Source: Pseudomonadota bacterium (GTDB lineage: Bacteria; Bdellovibrionota_B; Oligoflexia; Oligoflexales; Bin106). Taken from it: a DNA stretch of 11,075 nt. Positions 1 to 6,704 of this stretch are shown here, one piece after another. The stretch's first letter is position 1. Each line of letters begins with the position of its first letter. The stretch is taken from NCBI GenBank assembly GCA_026710525.1, contig JAPOQT010000091.1, positions 1-11,075 on the forward strand, given 5' to 3'. The position numbers and the translations under genes were made by a program. Under the pieces are notes generated by a model. That model searched no databases. It saw only the letters and a program-made list of their open reading frames with translations, and was not told where the DNA came from.

Positions 1-911
1 TCATCAATCATTCTTTCAAAGTCAGATTTGGTGATGGTTTTCACCAAATGCTTAGGACCGGTTTGATCAGCGGTTAAGAAGGGTAAGTTGATTTCTGTTT
101 GCGGTGCTGATGACAGCTCAATCTTGGCTTTTTCAGCCGCATCTTTTAACCTTTGTAAAGCAATGGGATCTTTAGAAATATCAATACCGGTGTCGTCTTT
201 AAAGGTCTTGAGAAGGTCTGCTATGAGAAGCTCATCAATATTATCGCCACCGAGATGGGTGTCACCATTGGTTGCTAAAACCTCAACCACACTTTCGCCT
301 ATTTCCAGAATGGAAATATCAAATGTTCCACCACCTAAATCATAAACCGCAATTTTTTCGGCAGTCTTCTTGTCGAGTCCATAAGCCAAAGCAGCAGCGG
401 TTGGCTCAGCAACAATACGCTTAACCTCAAAACCAGCAATTTTCCCAGCATCTTTAGTCGCTTGTCGCTGATCATCATTAAAGTAAGCTGGCACCGTAAT
501 CACGGCCTCGTTCACCGGCTCTCCCAGATAATCTTCAGCGGCTTGCTTTAATTTTGCTAAGACCTTAGCTGACACCTCTGGAGGTGTGATGTCTTTAGAG
601 TTAATCTCAAATATCGCGGCGCCACCCTTGCCCTTTTTAACCTTATAGGGCATAGATTCGCCCTCTTTTTTAGTTTCTTCATACGAAGAACCAATAAAAC
701 GTTTAGCAGAAAACACCGTATTCTGAGGGTTGGTAATGGCCTGACGTCTGGCAGCAGCACCTACCAATATTTCGCCATCCTTAGTGTATGCCACCACAGA
801 TGGGGTGGTCCGCTGTCCTTCGGCATTAAGAATGATCTTCGGCTCTCCCTGCTCAACCACAGAAACCACAGAGTTGGTGGTACCAAGATCGATACCAATA
901 ATTTTTGACAT
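1..911 (-). CDS. dnaK: Molecular chaperone DnaK (Hsp70), N-terminal part, cut by window edge
   Basis: Hsp70 chaperone: its ATPase cycle drives binding and release of unfolded polypeptides in the cytoplasm, with DnaJ and GrpE as partners. The 303 codons seen cover most of the nucleotide-binding domain. The phosphate-1 loop GIDLGTTNS is at residues 6-14, the VPAYFND strand lies near 143-149, the [14 protein letters not shown] segment follows (most homologues have N where this has A), then the phosphate-2 loop DLGGGTFD and the NGDTHLGGD adenosine region. The start at 911 is supported by [10 protein letters not shown] and by an AAGGAG ribosome binding site at 919-924, 7 nt upstream. The remaining nucleotide-binding domain and the whole substrate-binding domain lie beyond position 1. 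No grpE lies directly upstream; a comEC homologue does, separated by 194 nt that contain a promoter. Family assignment is certain. Confidence 0.98.
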   Translation of the reverse strand, partial: MSKIIGIDLGTTNSVVSVVEQGEPKIILNAEGQRTTPSVVAYTKDGEILVGAAARRQAITNPQNTVFSAKRFIGSSYEETKKEGESMPYKVKKGKGGAAIFEINSKDITPPEVSAKVLAKLKQAAEDYLGEPVNEAVITVPAYFNDDQRQATKDAGKIAGFEVKRIVAEPTAAALAYGLDKKTAEKIAVYDLGGGTFDISILEIGESVVEVLATNGDTHLGGDNIDELLIADLLKTFKDDTGIDISKDPIALQRLKDAAEKAKIELSSAPQTEINLPFLTADQTGPKHLVKTITKSDFERMID

Positions 912-1013
912 GTTACTTCTCCTTTAAATTCTACATACTTCCATAACCACGGTTCATCAACTTTACTTAACTATCCGCTCTGCAGAAACCATTGAAGACG
1001 GTTAGTCATAACG

Positions 1014-1027
1014 AGATCAATTGATCT
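1014..1027. repeat. 14-bp perfect palindrome in the dnaK leader
   Basis: AGATCAATTGATCT is a perfect 14-bp palindrome, flanked by CG on both sides with one extra T on the right. It lies between the putative dnaK transcription start and the coding region, so it could be an operator. As a hairpin it would have almost no loop, which argues against an RNA role. Function unknown. Confidence 0.4.
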
Positions 1028-1056
1028 TCGTCTAGAGCAAGCAAGAACAACTTGAT

Positions 1057-1087
1057 AAATGGTAAGAGTGAAACAAAAACTGTCAAG
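1057..1087 (-). promoter_or_regulatory. Sigma32-like promoter of dnaK
   Basis: Read on the minus strand, CTTGACA (1081-1087), a 16-nt spacer and TACCATTT (1057-1064) resemble the heat-shock sigma32 consensus CTTGAAA-N11-16-CCCCATNT. TTGACA is also a perfect sigma70 -35 hexamer, but there is no good TATAAT 16-18 nt downstream of it, which favours the heat-shock reading. Transcription would start near 1050, giving a leader of about 140 nt. The site lies just past the comEC stop, so dnaK can be transcribed independently. No CIRCE element (TTAGCACTC-N9-GAGTGCTAA) was seen. Assignment is by eye only. Confidence 0.45.
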
Positions 1088-1105
1088 AGGGTAGGTGTTT
1101 GTTAG

Positions 1106-2848
1106 TCAATGATTATCATGAGACTCGGATGATGTATCCCAAACACCAAGGATAGTGGCAAAGCAAAATATGGTCAAAAGCTGGCAAAAATTTTGGATGT
1201 TATCAGACAGCTGATAACGAAACGCCATGAGGGTAAACTTGGTAAAAGCAAACTCGACGGCTATGGATAGTAGAGCGAGTGTGGAGTTGGTTAAGGTTAA
1301 AAGCATGGCAATGAGGTAGTCCGCTAGAAAACCATATTGGGCCATCACCAGCAGTTGACTACCGAGAATCGTAACTAAAAATAATTGTAGATACAAAACC
1401 AGGAGAGGCAAAACGATAATATTACAGATAATGCCGAGCCATGACATTTCGCCTACCATGAGAAAACTAAACCACTGAAGACCGAGTTGGCATAGTAGCA
1501 TGACTTGTAAGTAGTGTTTGACTTTGATGATCAAATTCTTTGATTTTTTAGCTATGACACTAAGTTGAGCTTTCGACTTGGTAATCAGCCCTGGTTCCAT
1601 AGTAGCAGGCAAGCTGGTACTTAGGTCTGATTTTTGGGGGATAAAAAGGTAGAAGATTGTGATGAGATAACCATAAGCGGTCATGGAGAGTAAGCTTGAA
1701 AAACTAAAGATATCTAGTGGTGATATCATAAAAAAACTAAGTAAAGAAAACGTGATCAGGTCCTCGAGCTTCTTTTTCGGACTTACTCCCTTAACACACA
1801 TAAATGTCGCGAGATAACAGGCGAAAGCTCTAGTGGCTGAGGGTTTAAATGACACACAAAACAACCAAAAAAGCAAAATCAGTCCTTCGAAAACCCGTGG
1901 CAGCACTGACCACAGTAAGCTCATGGATTGGGACCAGATACTTGGCTTGGTGCCGATCCATCTTATTTTTAAGTTACTATAAGTGAGAATAAGATGTTTG
2001 CCGAGAGCTATGAACAAAAATGATAATCTGAGAACAGCCAGAATCATCGATAAATGAAAACCACTCACGGCAGTGAGATGAATGAGTCCTAAATGTCTTA
2101 GGAGTTCTTTGGTACGGCCATCGAGAAATGATCTGTCACCAAATAAGGACGCGTAAACCCAAGAGCCAGCATGACTGTCTTTAACGTGCAGTTTGTTTTG
2201 CATGTGCTTAAGTAATCGTGTTCTCAGTGTGAGGCTGTTAGTGGTAGTAGCGCATGTGATGCCGTAAGCATTGATGGCAAATCCTTGGCGATTGGCATCA
2301 AAGTAACCCGGGTGACAACCTCGGTTTTTAACCAGTATATAACGTATATTTTGATTGTATCCTGATAACTCTTGTATTCCCAAAACAGCCCTCTCGCCAC
2401 TGAGTGATACCTTCATAACAAAGAGGTGGTTGTTTTGGTTTAGTGCCTCAAGTTCGACTTTTGAAAATTGCCCTGGTAAGGAAGAGCTATTGACGCCATA
2501 GGTTGAATGATAAGCGTAATAAAAACCACAGATGAAAAAAAACAGAATCTGTTGTTGTACAACAACAGAGGATCTTCGGTTGCCTTTTGTTTTCTGAGCA
2601 AAATAATGCCCGAGGATGGCGGCAATAAATAATGGAACAAGGTGGGTGATATTGGTTGAAATGAGCTGAGCATAAAGTGTCCATGAGATGATGCCACACA
2701 AAAAGCTCTGTGCCCCTCTGCGCCATGGTATGAGGTTCATCTGGTGTGAAAGAATGTGAATGATGCTTTGAAGCTTGTTTTGATGATACAGTGGGATCAT
2801 GTTTTTTGCTTTTCCAGGGTTAAATAATGGCCAGCAAAGCCATAACAT
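1106..2848 (-). CDS. comEC: ComEC/Rec2-family DNA-uptake channel lacking the metallo-beta-lactamase domain
   Basis: Polytopic inner-membrane protein of the ComEC/Rec2 family, whose members carry single-stranded DNA across the membrane during natural transformation. The family hallmark GLIHLTAVSGFHLSMI is at residues 254-269, FKPSATRAFACYL at 334-346, and the membrane strand WLGIICNIIVLPLLVLY at 470-486. Residues 45-115 hold N-terminal membrane segments, and 125-250 a soluble part in the position of the DUF4131/OB-like domain. Many further hydrophobic helices follow up to residue 568. At 580 residues it is shorter than full-length ComEC (about 750), and it ends right after the Competence domain with a short polar tail. 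The metallo-beta-lactamase-like domain is absent and there is no room for it before dnaK. The start at 2848 has AGG 6 nt upstream; an ATG at codon 17 (2800) is an alternative. No other competence gene is visible. Confidence 0.85.
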   Translation of the reverse strand: MLWLCWPLFNPGKAKNMIPLYHQNKLQSIIHILSHQMNLIPWRRGAQSFLCGIISWTLYAQLISTNITHLVPLFIAAILGHYFAQKTKGNRRSSVVVQQQILFFFICGFYYAYHSTYGVNSSSLPGQFSKVELEALNQNNHLFVMKVSLSGERAVLGIQELSGYNQNIRYILVKNRGCHPGYFDANRQGFAINAYGITCATTTNSLTLRTRLLKHMQNKLHVKDSHAGSWVYASLFGDRSFLDGRTKELLRHLGLIHLTAVSGFHLSMILAVLRLSFLFIALGKHLILTYSNLKIRWIGTKPSIWSQSMSLLWSVLPRVFEGLILLFWLFCVSFKPSATRAFACYLATFMCVKGVSPKKKLEDLITFSLLSFFMISPLDIFSFSSLLSMTAYGYLITIFYLFIPQKSDLSTSLPATMEPGLITKSKAQLSVIAKKSKNLIIKVKHYLQVMLLCQLGLQWFSFLMVGEMSWLGIICNIIVLPLLVLYLQLFLVTILGSQLLVMAQYGFLADYLIAMLLTLTNSTLALLSIAVEFAFTKFTLMAFRYQLSDNIQNFCQLLTIFCFATILGVWDTSSESHDNH

Positions 2849-3209
2849 AAAAACCTGATGACCATCTACAGAAATGTTTTCTCTATCAACACACTAGCCC
2901 CATAAGATGATGAGTGATGACTGTGGTCCTCTGGCCATGGGGTTCTCATTCTGCTTCAGATACCATAGGCATTCTAGTTATCCGATAAAGTCTTTGGCAG
3001 GGTGTGTGTGTTATAATCAGTGAATGCAAAGTGGTATAAGTATTTGACGCCAATGATTTTTTGGAGTACATATTAATTCATATAGGGGATCGCCTGGGTT
3101 CACTAGTGCTAGTCAGTGTTTAAAGACGAGACGTGTTCGTTAAATCGGTTGTTACCATGTCAGTGATAGTGAAGTTGTATTTTTTGTGTTTTTCATAAGA
3201 GGTGTGATT
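2849..3209. other. Non-coding divergent region between comEC and the lipoprotein gene
   Basis: About 360 bp without a convincing gene. It must hold the comEC promoter (minus) and the lipoprotein promoter (plus). On the plus strand there is an extended -10 at 3009-3017, and a weaker second candidate TTGACG (3044-3049)-N17-TACATA (3067-3072). The arms CCCCAT (2898-2903) and ATGGGG (2937-2942) form a 6-bp inverted repeat with a 33-nt loop; the right arm, read on the minus strand, also resembles a sigma32 -10. No tRNA or recognised riboswitch was seen. Confidence 0.6.
3009..3017 (+). promoter_or_regulatory. Extended -10 promoter (TGTTATAAT) for the lipoprotein gene
   Basis: TG-T-TATAAT matches the extended -10 consensus TGnTATAAT exactly. 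No good -35 hexamer sits 16-18 nt upstream, as is usual for extended -10 promoters. Predicted start near 3024 gives a leader of about 185 nt before the ATG at 3210, unusually long for a 119-codon gene. Confidence 0.45.
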
Positions 3210-3569
3210 ATGAAGAAATGTTTTATGTTATCTATGTTGATTAGTGTGGTTGGCTTATTTTTGTTAGGTGTCGGTTGCAAAAGAGCTTCATCAGAGATGA
3301 ATACCACAACCCCTAGTCTATCTTCTCAATCTTCTCAATCTCCTGATCTATGTTTATCAGAAGACGATGTTAGTTCCTTTGCGGACTTCTCTGATGCCAC
3401 TTTTCAAGTTGATTCAGTCACATCAACACTCACTGTGAAAACAGTTTTAGGTAATGAAAAGTCATTTCCTTTTACACTCAATGAGAGTCAGCAAATGTGT
3501 TTTCAAGGTATTAAATTATCTGAATTATTTAATTTTGATGATAATCTAAAGAAGTCATTAGATAAGTGA
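3210..3569 (+). CDS. Small putative lipoprotein of unknown function
   Basis: A 119-residue protein I do not recognise. The N-terminus MKKCFMLSML is a typical charged then hydrophobic lipoprotein signal. A hydrophobic run to residue 22 ends in LGVGC, giving a likely lipidated Cys23. A Ser/Thr/Gln linker follows (25-46), encoded in part by two copies of TCTTCTCAA in tandem, then a small domain with two cysteines (48 and 97) that could form one disulfide. The ATG at 3210 was chosen over an in-frame GTG at 3186 because it has GAGGTG 5-7 nt upstream and gives a compact signal peptide. It would be anchored in the inner or outer membrane. It has no operon partner: a 554-bp gap follows and comEC is divergent. 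A real gene is likely; its role is unknown. Confidence 0.75.
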   Translation: MKKCFMLSMLISVVGLFLLGVGCKRASSEMNTTTPSLSSQSSQSPDLCLSEDDVSSFADFSDATFQVDSVTSTLTVKTVLGNEKSFPFTLNESQQMCFQGIKLSELFNFDDNLKKSLDK

Positions 3570-3809
3570 TTTTGACAGCCGATAGAACAGCCCACGGGTC
3601 CCTTGCTATCCCAGATCATGTCGATTGATACGGGGGGTTTTCCGGTAGTCGCATATGACTTTTCAGGTATATGATGCTAGTTTTAGCCTAAGTCACCGGG
3701 ATCTATCTTTACAGCGGTGGTCTTGTGTGTCCTATTACTCACTTGCCAAATATCCCTGAAACGGTCATTGTTCGCTGATATAACTATCGTTTACTCCCAG
3801 CTGTTGTTA

Positions 3810-3837
3810 TTTTGTGTGACTGCATAGTCACACAAAA
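3810..3837. repeat. Perfect 12-bp inverted repeat with 4-nt loop
   Basis: TTTTGTGTGACT (3810-3821), loop GCAT, AGTCACACAAAA (3826-3837). Every position of the 12-bp arms pairs. On neither strand is the 3' side followed by a T-run (A-runs follow the stem), so this is not a standard intrinsic terminator. It may be a strong RNA hairpin or a binding site for a dimeric regulator. Confidence 0.7.
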
Positions 3838-3909
3838 ATTCCTTTAAACGACTTTTAAGACCAAGATGATCTTTAGGGCTCAAGGGTTGTTAAAAGCTGA
3901 TTTACCACC

Positions 3910-3939
3910 GTTTTTCACAGGCGTATAGGTGTTTTTCAC
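3910..3939. repeat. Direct repeat GTTTTTCAC, 21-bp spacing
   Basis: GTTTTTCAC occurs at 3910-3918 and 3931-3939, exactly 21 bp (two helical turns) apart. The second copy also sits inside a small inverted repeat GGTG-TTTTT-CACC (3928-3940). The pair lies about 52-81 bp upstream of the -35 of the next promoter, a position suited to an activator binding one DNA face. Function inferred only. Confidence 0.4.
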
Positions 3940-3990
3940 CAGATATAGACATTATTTTTTAAAGAAAATAATAAAATATCAGCAAAACTA

Positions 3991-4018
3991 TTGACGAAAA
4001 ATTTTAATTGAATACAAT
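3991..4018 (+). promoter_or_regulatory. Sigma70-like promoter for the exported hydrolase gene
   Basis: TTGACG (3991-3996), 16-nt spacer, TACAAT (4013-4018): five of six matches in each hexamer. The preceding 40 bp are almost all A and T and could act as an UP element. Predicted start about 4025, giving a leader of about 100 nt to the ATG at 4124. This is the strongest sigma70-type promoter seen in the window. Confidence 0.65.
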
Positions 4019-4028
4019 CTCGGTGATG

Positions 4029-4049
4029 AAAGAGCCACTCGGCTTTTTT
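4029..4049 (+). terminator. Terminator-like hairpin directly after the promoter start site
   Basis: AAAGAGCC (4029-4036), loop ACTC, GGCTTTTT (4041-4048) form an 8-bp stem with one G-U pair, and the T-run spans 4044-4049. This has the shape of a short intrinsic terminator, but only three pairs are G-C. It lies 4-5 nt after the predicted start from the 3991-4018 promoter. It may end transcripts arriving from upstream, act as an early attenuator, or cap the 5' end of the hydrolase mRNA. Confidence 0.5.
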
Positions 4050-4123
4050 GTTGTGGCGTATATTCTCTACGAACGAGACAAAATTCCCTCATTTACTAAC
4101 TTACACCCATGAGATGAACGAAT

Positions 4124-5947
4124 ATGAGTTTAATTATTGATCACAAAAAAGCATTTATCGGGCAAAAATATTACAATAAATCAAATATATGTTTTATATT
4201 TTCTGGGATTATAGTTGCTATTTTTGGCACTCCTTGTTTTGGTGAGCCATTGGAAGCACAATCAACACTTGTGCCAGTTGTAGATCAGGACTTGACCGAC
4301 TATGATAACTTTGATGAAGGGATAGTCATTGACCACCCTGAATTGAACGAATTTGATTTTGACACCTCAGAAATCGATGCGGCTGATGACTTTATTCAGA
4401 CCTATGTTTCTCGCTGTATGAAGAGTATTCAGCAGGAGCAACAGAGTATGATTCCTTCGGCTTTAACCCAGTACATTATTGAAGAAAAAGACAACTTATT
4501 GATAGGCGATCCTTCGTCTGAGGAGGGCCTTGACAATATATCTCTTGAGTCAAGTGATGCTTTGGCACAATGTGTTGCTGAATTAATGGCAGCTACCGAT
4601 GTTCGAGGTGTTCATTTAACTAGTACGGATTGTCATTTAGAAAATACCTGTGCCACAAGTGATGTCCCTGGGCCATACTTCTCAAAGGATCTCACCTTTT
4701 ATTGGTATAAACCTTTTTTAGATCCTGAATGGCAGCTTAGCCGCGATGATTATCCGCCAGCATTTTCACGAGAAAGGAAAAAAGCCATCATTATTATTCA
4801 TGGTTGGCGAGGCTGGCATAAGAAAACCTTTAGACAAAAACTCAGATTTATTCACAACGCTAAAGAAGATATTCTGTTTGGCGGTGCCATGCTCATGGAT
4901 CCTATTGGTCTTGACTTAACTTTTAGCGTGGTGTCTGGTGATCCTCGAAGTGATGATTTAGGTGCTGTTCTCCAGTGTGGTCCTCATCCGGAGTCAAGAG
5001 TTGCTCAAAAAGAACAGTCTCTCGTCAACTTTCTCCAAACATCAGCACCAGGAGGTTGTAATATCGATCGTTCCTATAATGTGGGGTATATTGATTGGTC
5101 CCAAGCAATCATTAATACATCAGTAGAAGACAGTGAGAAAAAATTATGGATTACTGGTGATCCAGGTTATATCTCTGATCAAGACATCTTAAAACTGATG
5201 AAAGACGTTCTGCAAGATTTAGCGCCAGATGTGGAGCTAACATTGATCGGACACTCTCTTGGCGCTAGTTTTGCCATCAGAGTTCAAAATGTGTTACTTG
5301 AAGCCTTGGAAAGCAAAGAATTATCTTCTTTTTATCAGCAAATTCTCGCGAGTCGCTTGATTATGGTCGATCCTTATTTTTCTAACTTTGGCATTTTTCC
5401 TTTTGACGCAGATTACTGGCCAGGTAAACGAGCTCGTAACATGGTAGCCAAGAATTCTGAGATTATTCGTCGTTTAAGACGGACGAATGAATGGGGTGAT
5501 CAGAGCTCCATATTTAGTGAAAATCCTCGGGATTATTTATCGGTGGCCATATACTCGACTCGCGATGATCATACGGAGCTCTACGGTGATGAGAATCAAG
5601 CATTGAAATATGAGTTTTCAGAGGGTGTTTATTTTGATTTGAAATCACATGTCATCAACCAGGGGGTGACGTTTACTCGAAGACGTTTTCAACCTCATTT
5701 TTTAGGCTTCCCTCTTAACCTATTGGATAATGTGATTGCTTCCTATGTTTCTCAGAGTCAGAGACGACACATCTACCCATTGTATTGGGTGTTAGATCAT
5801 ATGGCACGAGGAACATTCCCCAGTCATACTGATGATTTAAGGATTTCTCGTGATTCTCGAGGTGGTGGTTGGTACCGACAGGAAGCAGGCGAGGACACGA
5901 TTGATCCTCAGGATGATGAATTTAAGTTTATCCTTCATCTCCCATAA
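4124..5947 (+). CDS. Exported alpha/beta-hydrolase, lipase-like, with acidic N-terminal region
   Basis: A 607-residue predicted secreted or periplasmic serine hydrolase. Residues 21-39 form a hydrophobic export signal after a basic N-terminus, with a probable cleavage near CFG-EP (40/41). Residues 41-95 are very rich in Asp and Glu. The hydrolase core starts near 220: AIIIIHGWRG (221-230) supplies the oxyanion loop, IGHSLG (375-380) carries the nucleophile Ser378, and RLIMVDPYF (411-419) puts Asp416 in the place of the LDPA aspartate of pancreatic-type lipases. The catalytic His is not certain (candidates 483, 509, 525, 549, 559). After signal cleavage six cysteines remain (98, 150, 170, 176, 285, 312), an even number that fits disulfides. 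The substrate is unknown; lipid or ester hydrolysis is inferred from fold motifs. SD before ATG 4124 is weak (GAGATG). It converges on the Cys-rich gene with 8 bp between stops. Confidence 0.8.
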   Translation: MSLIIDHKKAFIGQKYYNKSNICFIFSGIIVAIFGTPCFGEPLEAQSTLVPVVDQDLTDYDNFDEGIVIDHPELNEFDFDTSEIDAADDFIQTYVSRCMKSIQQEQQSMIPSALTQYIIEEKDNLLIGDPSSEEGLDNISLESSDALAQCVAELMAATDVRGVHLTSTDCHLENTCATSDVPGPYFSKDLTFYWYKPFLDPEWQLSRDDYPPAFSRERKKAIIIIHGWRGWHKKTFRQKLRFIHNAKEDILFGGAMLMDPIGLDLTFSVVSGDPRSDDLGAVLQCGPHPESRVAQKEQSLVNFLQTSAPGGCNIDRSYNVGYIDWSQAIINTSVEDSEKKLWITGDPGYISDQDILKLMKDVLQDLAPDVELTLIGHSLGASFAIRVQNVLLEALESKELSSFYQQILASRLIMVDPYFSNFGIFPFDADYWPGKRARNMVAKNSEIIRRLRRTNEWGDQSSIFSENPRDYLSVAIYSTRDDHTELYGDENQALKYEFSEGVYFDLKSHVINQGVTFTRRRFQPHFLGFPLNLLDNVIASYVSQSQRRHIYPLYWVLDHMARGTFPSHTDDLRISRDSRGGGWYRQEAGEDTIDPQDDEFKFILHLP

Positions 5948-5955
5948 TCTCATAA

Positions 5956-6468
5956 CTAGGAAGCACTATTGGTTTTCTGGCATTTCCATTCATGGGATAT
6001 TTCAGGGTAGGTCTCTTTGAGAATACTGAGCTCTGATTCGCAAGTTTCGTAGTTCATGATGACCTGGCAGTTATTATGTTGAACGCAGTTATTCAAATTG
6101 CCACCAAGAAAGAGACAGCGTAGAAATATTGTTTTTTCTGAGTCACTTGAGGCAATTGTCTGTTTGCCATCAACACTCACAATATTACCTTTCTCATCGG
6201 TGCAAGCTCTAACGCCCTCGAAGAGTTTACTTTGGCCTTGGGCTAATTCTTGATCAAAAAGACAATCATCTACCGAGTTGTTTTCCGGATCACACTGTCC
6301 GACTAATTTTCTTAAATCTTGATTATGATTATTTTTACACGACAGTATTACCCCACAACCAATTAATAAATAGACCAAGAAATAGGCTGATGTTTTCAGC
6401 CATAAGACAGTCATATATCTGACGGTTGACGTTGCCCTGTTGTCAGTCGTTTTAATAATTTTCTGCAT
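5956..6468 (-). CDS. Cysteine-rich exported protein, possible lipoprotein, unknown function
   Basis: I do not recognise this protein. Counting from a TTG at 6492 (178 codons), a basic stretch is followed by a hydrophobic segment (36-51) ending in LLIGCGVILSC. Either Cys46 (LIGC fits the lipobox better) or Cys52 could be lipidated. If Cys52 is the anchor, eight cysteines remain (67, 77, 97, 126, 136, 142, 151, 171), enough for four disulfides, which suggests an oxidising compartment. The rest is acidic and polar. The start is uncertain: TTG 6492 has AAAAGG 8 nt upstream; ATG 6468 (used here) has a weak TAAG; ATG 6414 gives the most usual signal-peptide length. It runs tail-to-tail with the hydrolase gene and stands 212-236 bp in front of the stop of the next minus-strand gene, so it may have its own promoter, though I found no strong one. 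Confidence 0.65.
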   Translation of the reverse strand: MQKIIKTTDNRATSTVRYMTVLWLKTSAYFLVYLLIGCGVILSCKNNHNQDLRKLVGQCDPENNSVDDCLFDQELAQGQSKLFEGVRACTDEKGNIVSVDGKQTIASSDSEKTIFLRCLFLGGNLNNCVQHNNCQVIMNYETCESELSILKETYPEISHEWKCQKTNSAS

Positions 6469-6704
6469 GATCTTACAAAGAAACTGTGTCAAAGTTTGAA
6501 CCTTTTGATCGTCGTGATGAGCCTAAGACTTACCGCTACCATTTTCGTCTTATTTGGTCAAAAGATTAACAAAAAACACAGGTTCTCAATTTTTGACAAG
6601 AAGGAGCTCTCAAGGAATGATGGCGAAGCAGGTGACTTATCTTGGGAAATACTTATTGATGACAAGTGGTTAGGGATATTTCTAACTATCGGTAATAACA
6701 TGAT

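Larger units (their letters stand above)
3570..4123. other. 554-bp non-coding region with several structured elements
   Basis: No convincing gene in either direction. It contains a perfect 12-bp inverted repeat (3810-3837), a 9-bp direct repeat with 21-bp spacing (3910-3939), an AT-rich inverted repeat ATTATTTT/AAAATAAT (3951-3958 and 3965-3972), a sigma70-like promoter (3991-4018) and a terminator-like hairpin (4029-4049). No terminator is evident directly behind the lipoprotein gene. The first 200 bp (3570-3770) hold nothing I can name. A small RNA between a weak -10-like TATAAC (3779-3784) and the hairpin at 4029 is possible but unsupported. Confidence 0.6.

Noticed and set aside
88..760. 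Open frames at 88-345 (plus) and 557-760 (minus)
   Set aside because: Both lie inside dnaK in other frames, and the dnaK frame is unambiguous.
912..1105. CIRCE operator upstream of dnaK
   Set aside because: No TTAGCACTC-N9-GAGTGCTAA match was found. The only palindrome there is AGATCAATTGATCT.
2440..2726. Two minus-strand frames at 2440-2697 and 2487-2726
   Set aside because: Shadows of the comEC coding region, with no family features.
3186..3209. Upstream GTG start for the small lipoprotein
   Set aside because: It would add eight residues before a standard MKK signal, and the good ribosome binding site fits the ATG at 3210.
3810..3837. Inverted repeat considered as an intrinsic terminator for the lipoprotein gene
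   Set aside because: No T-run follows the stem on either strand, and it is 240 bp beyond the stop codon.
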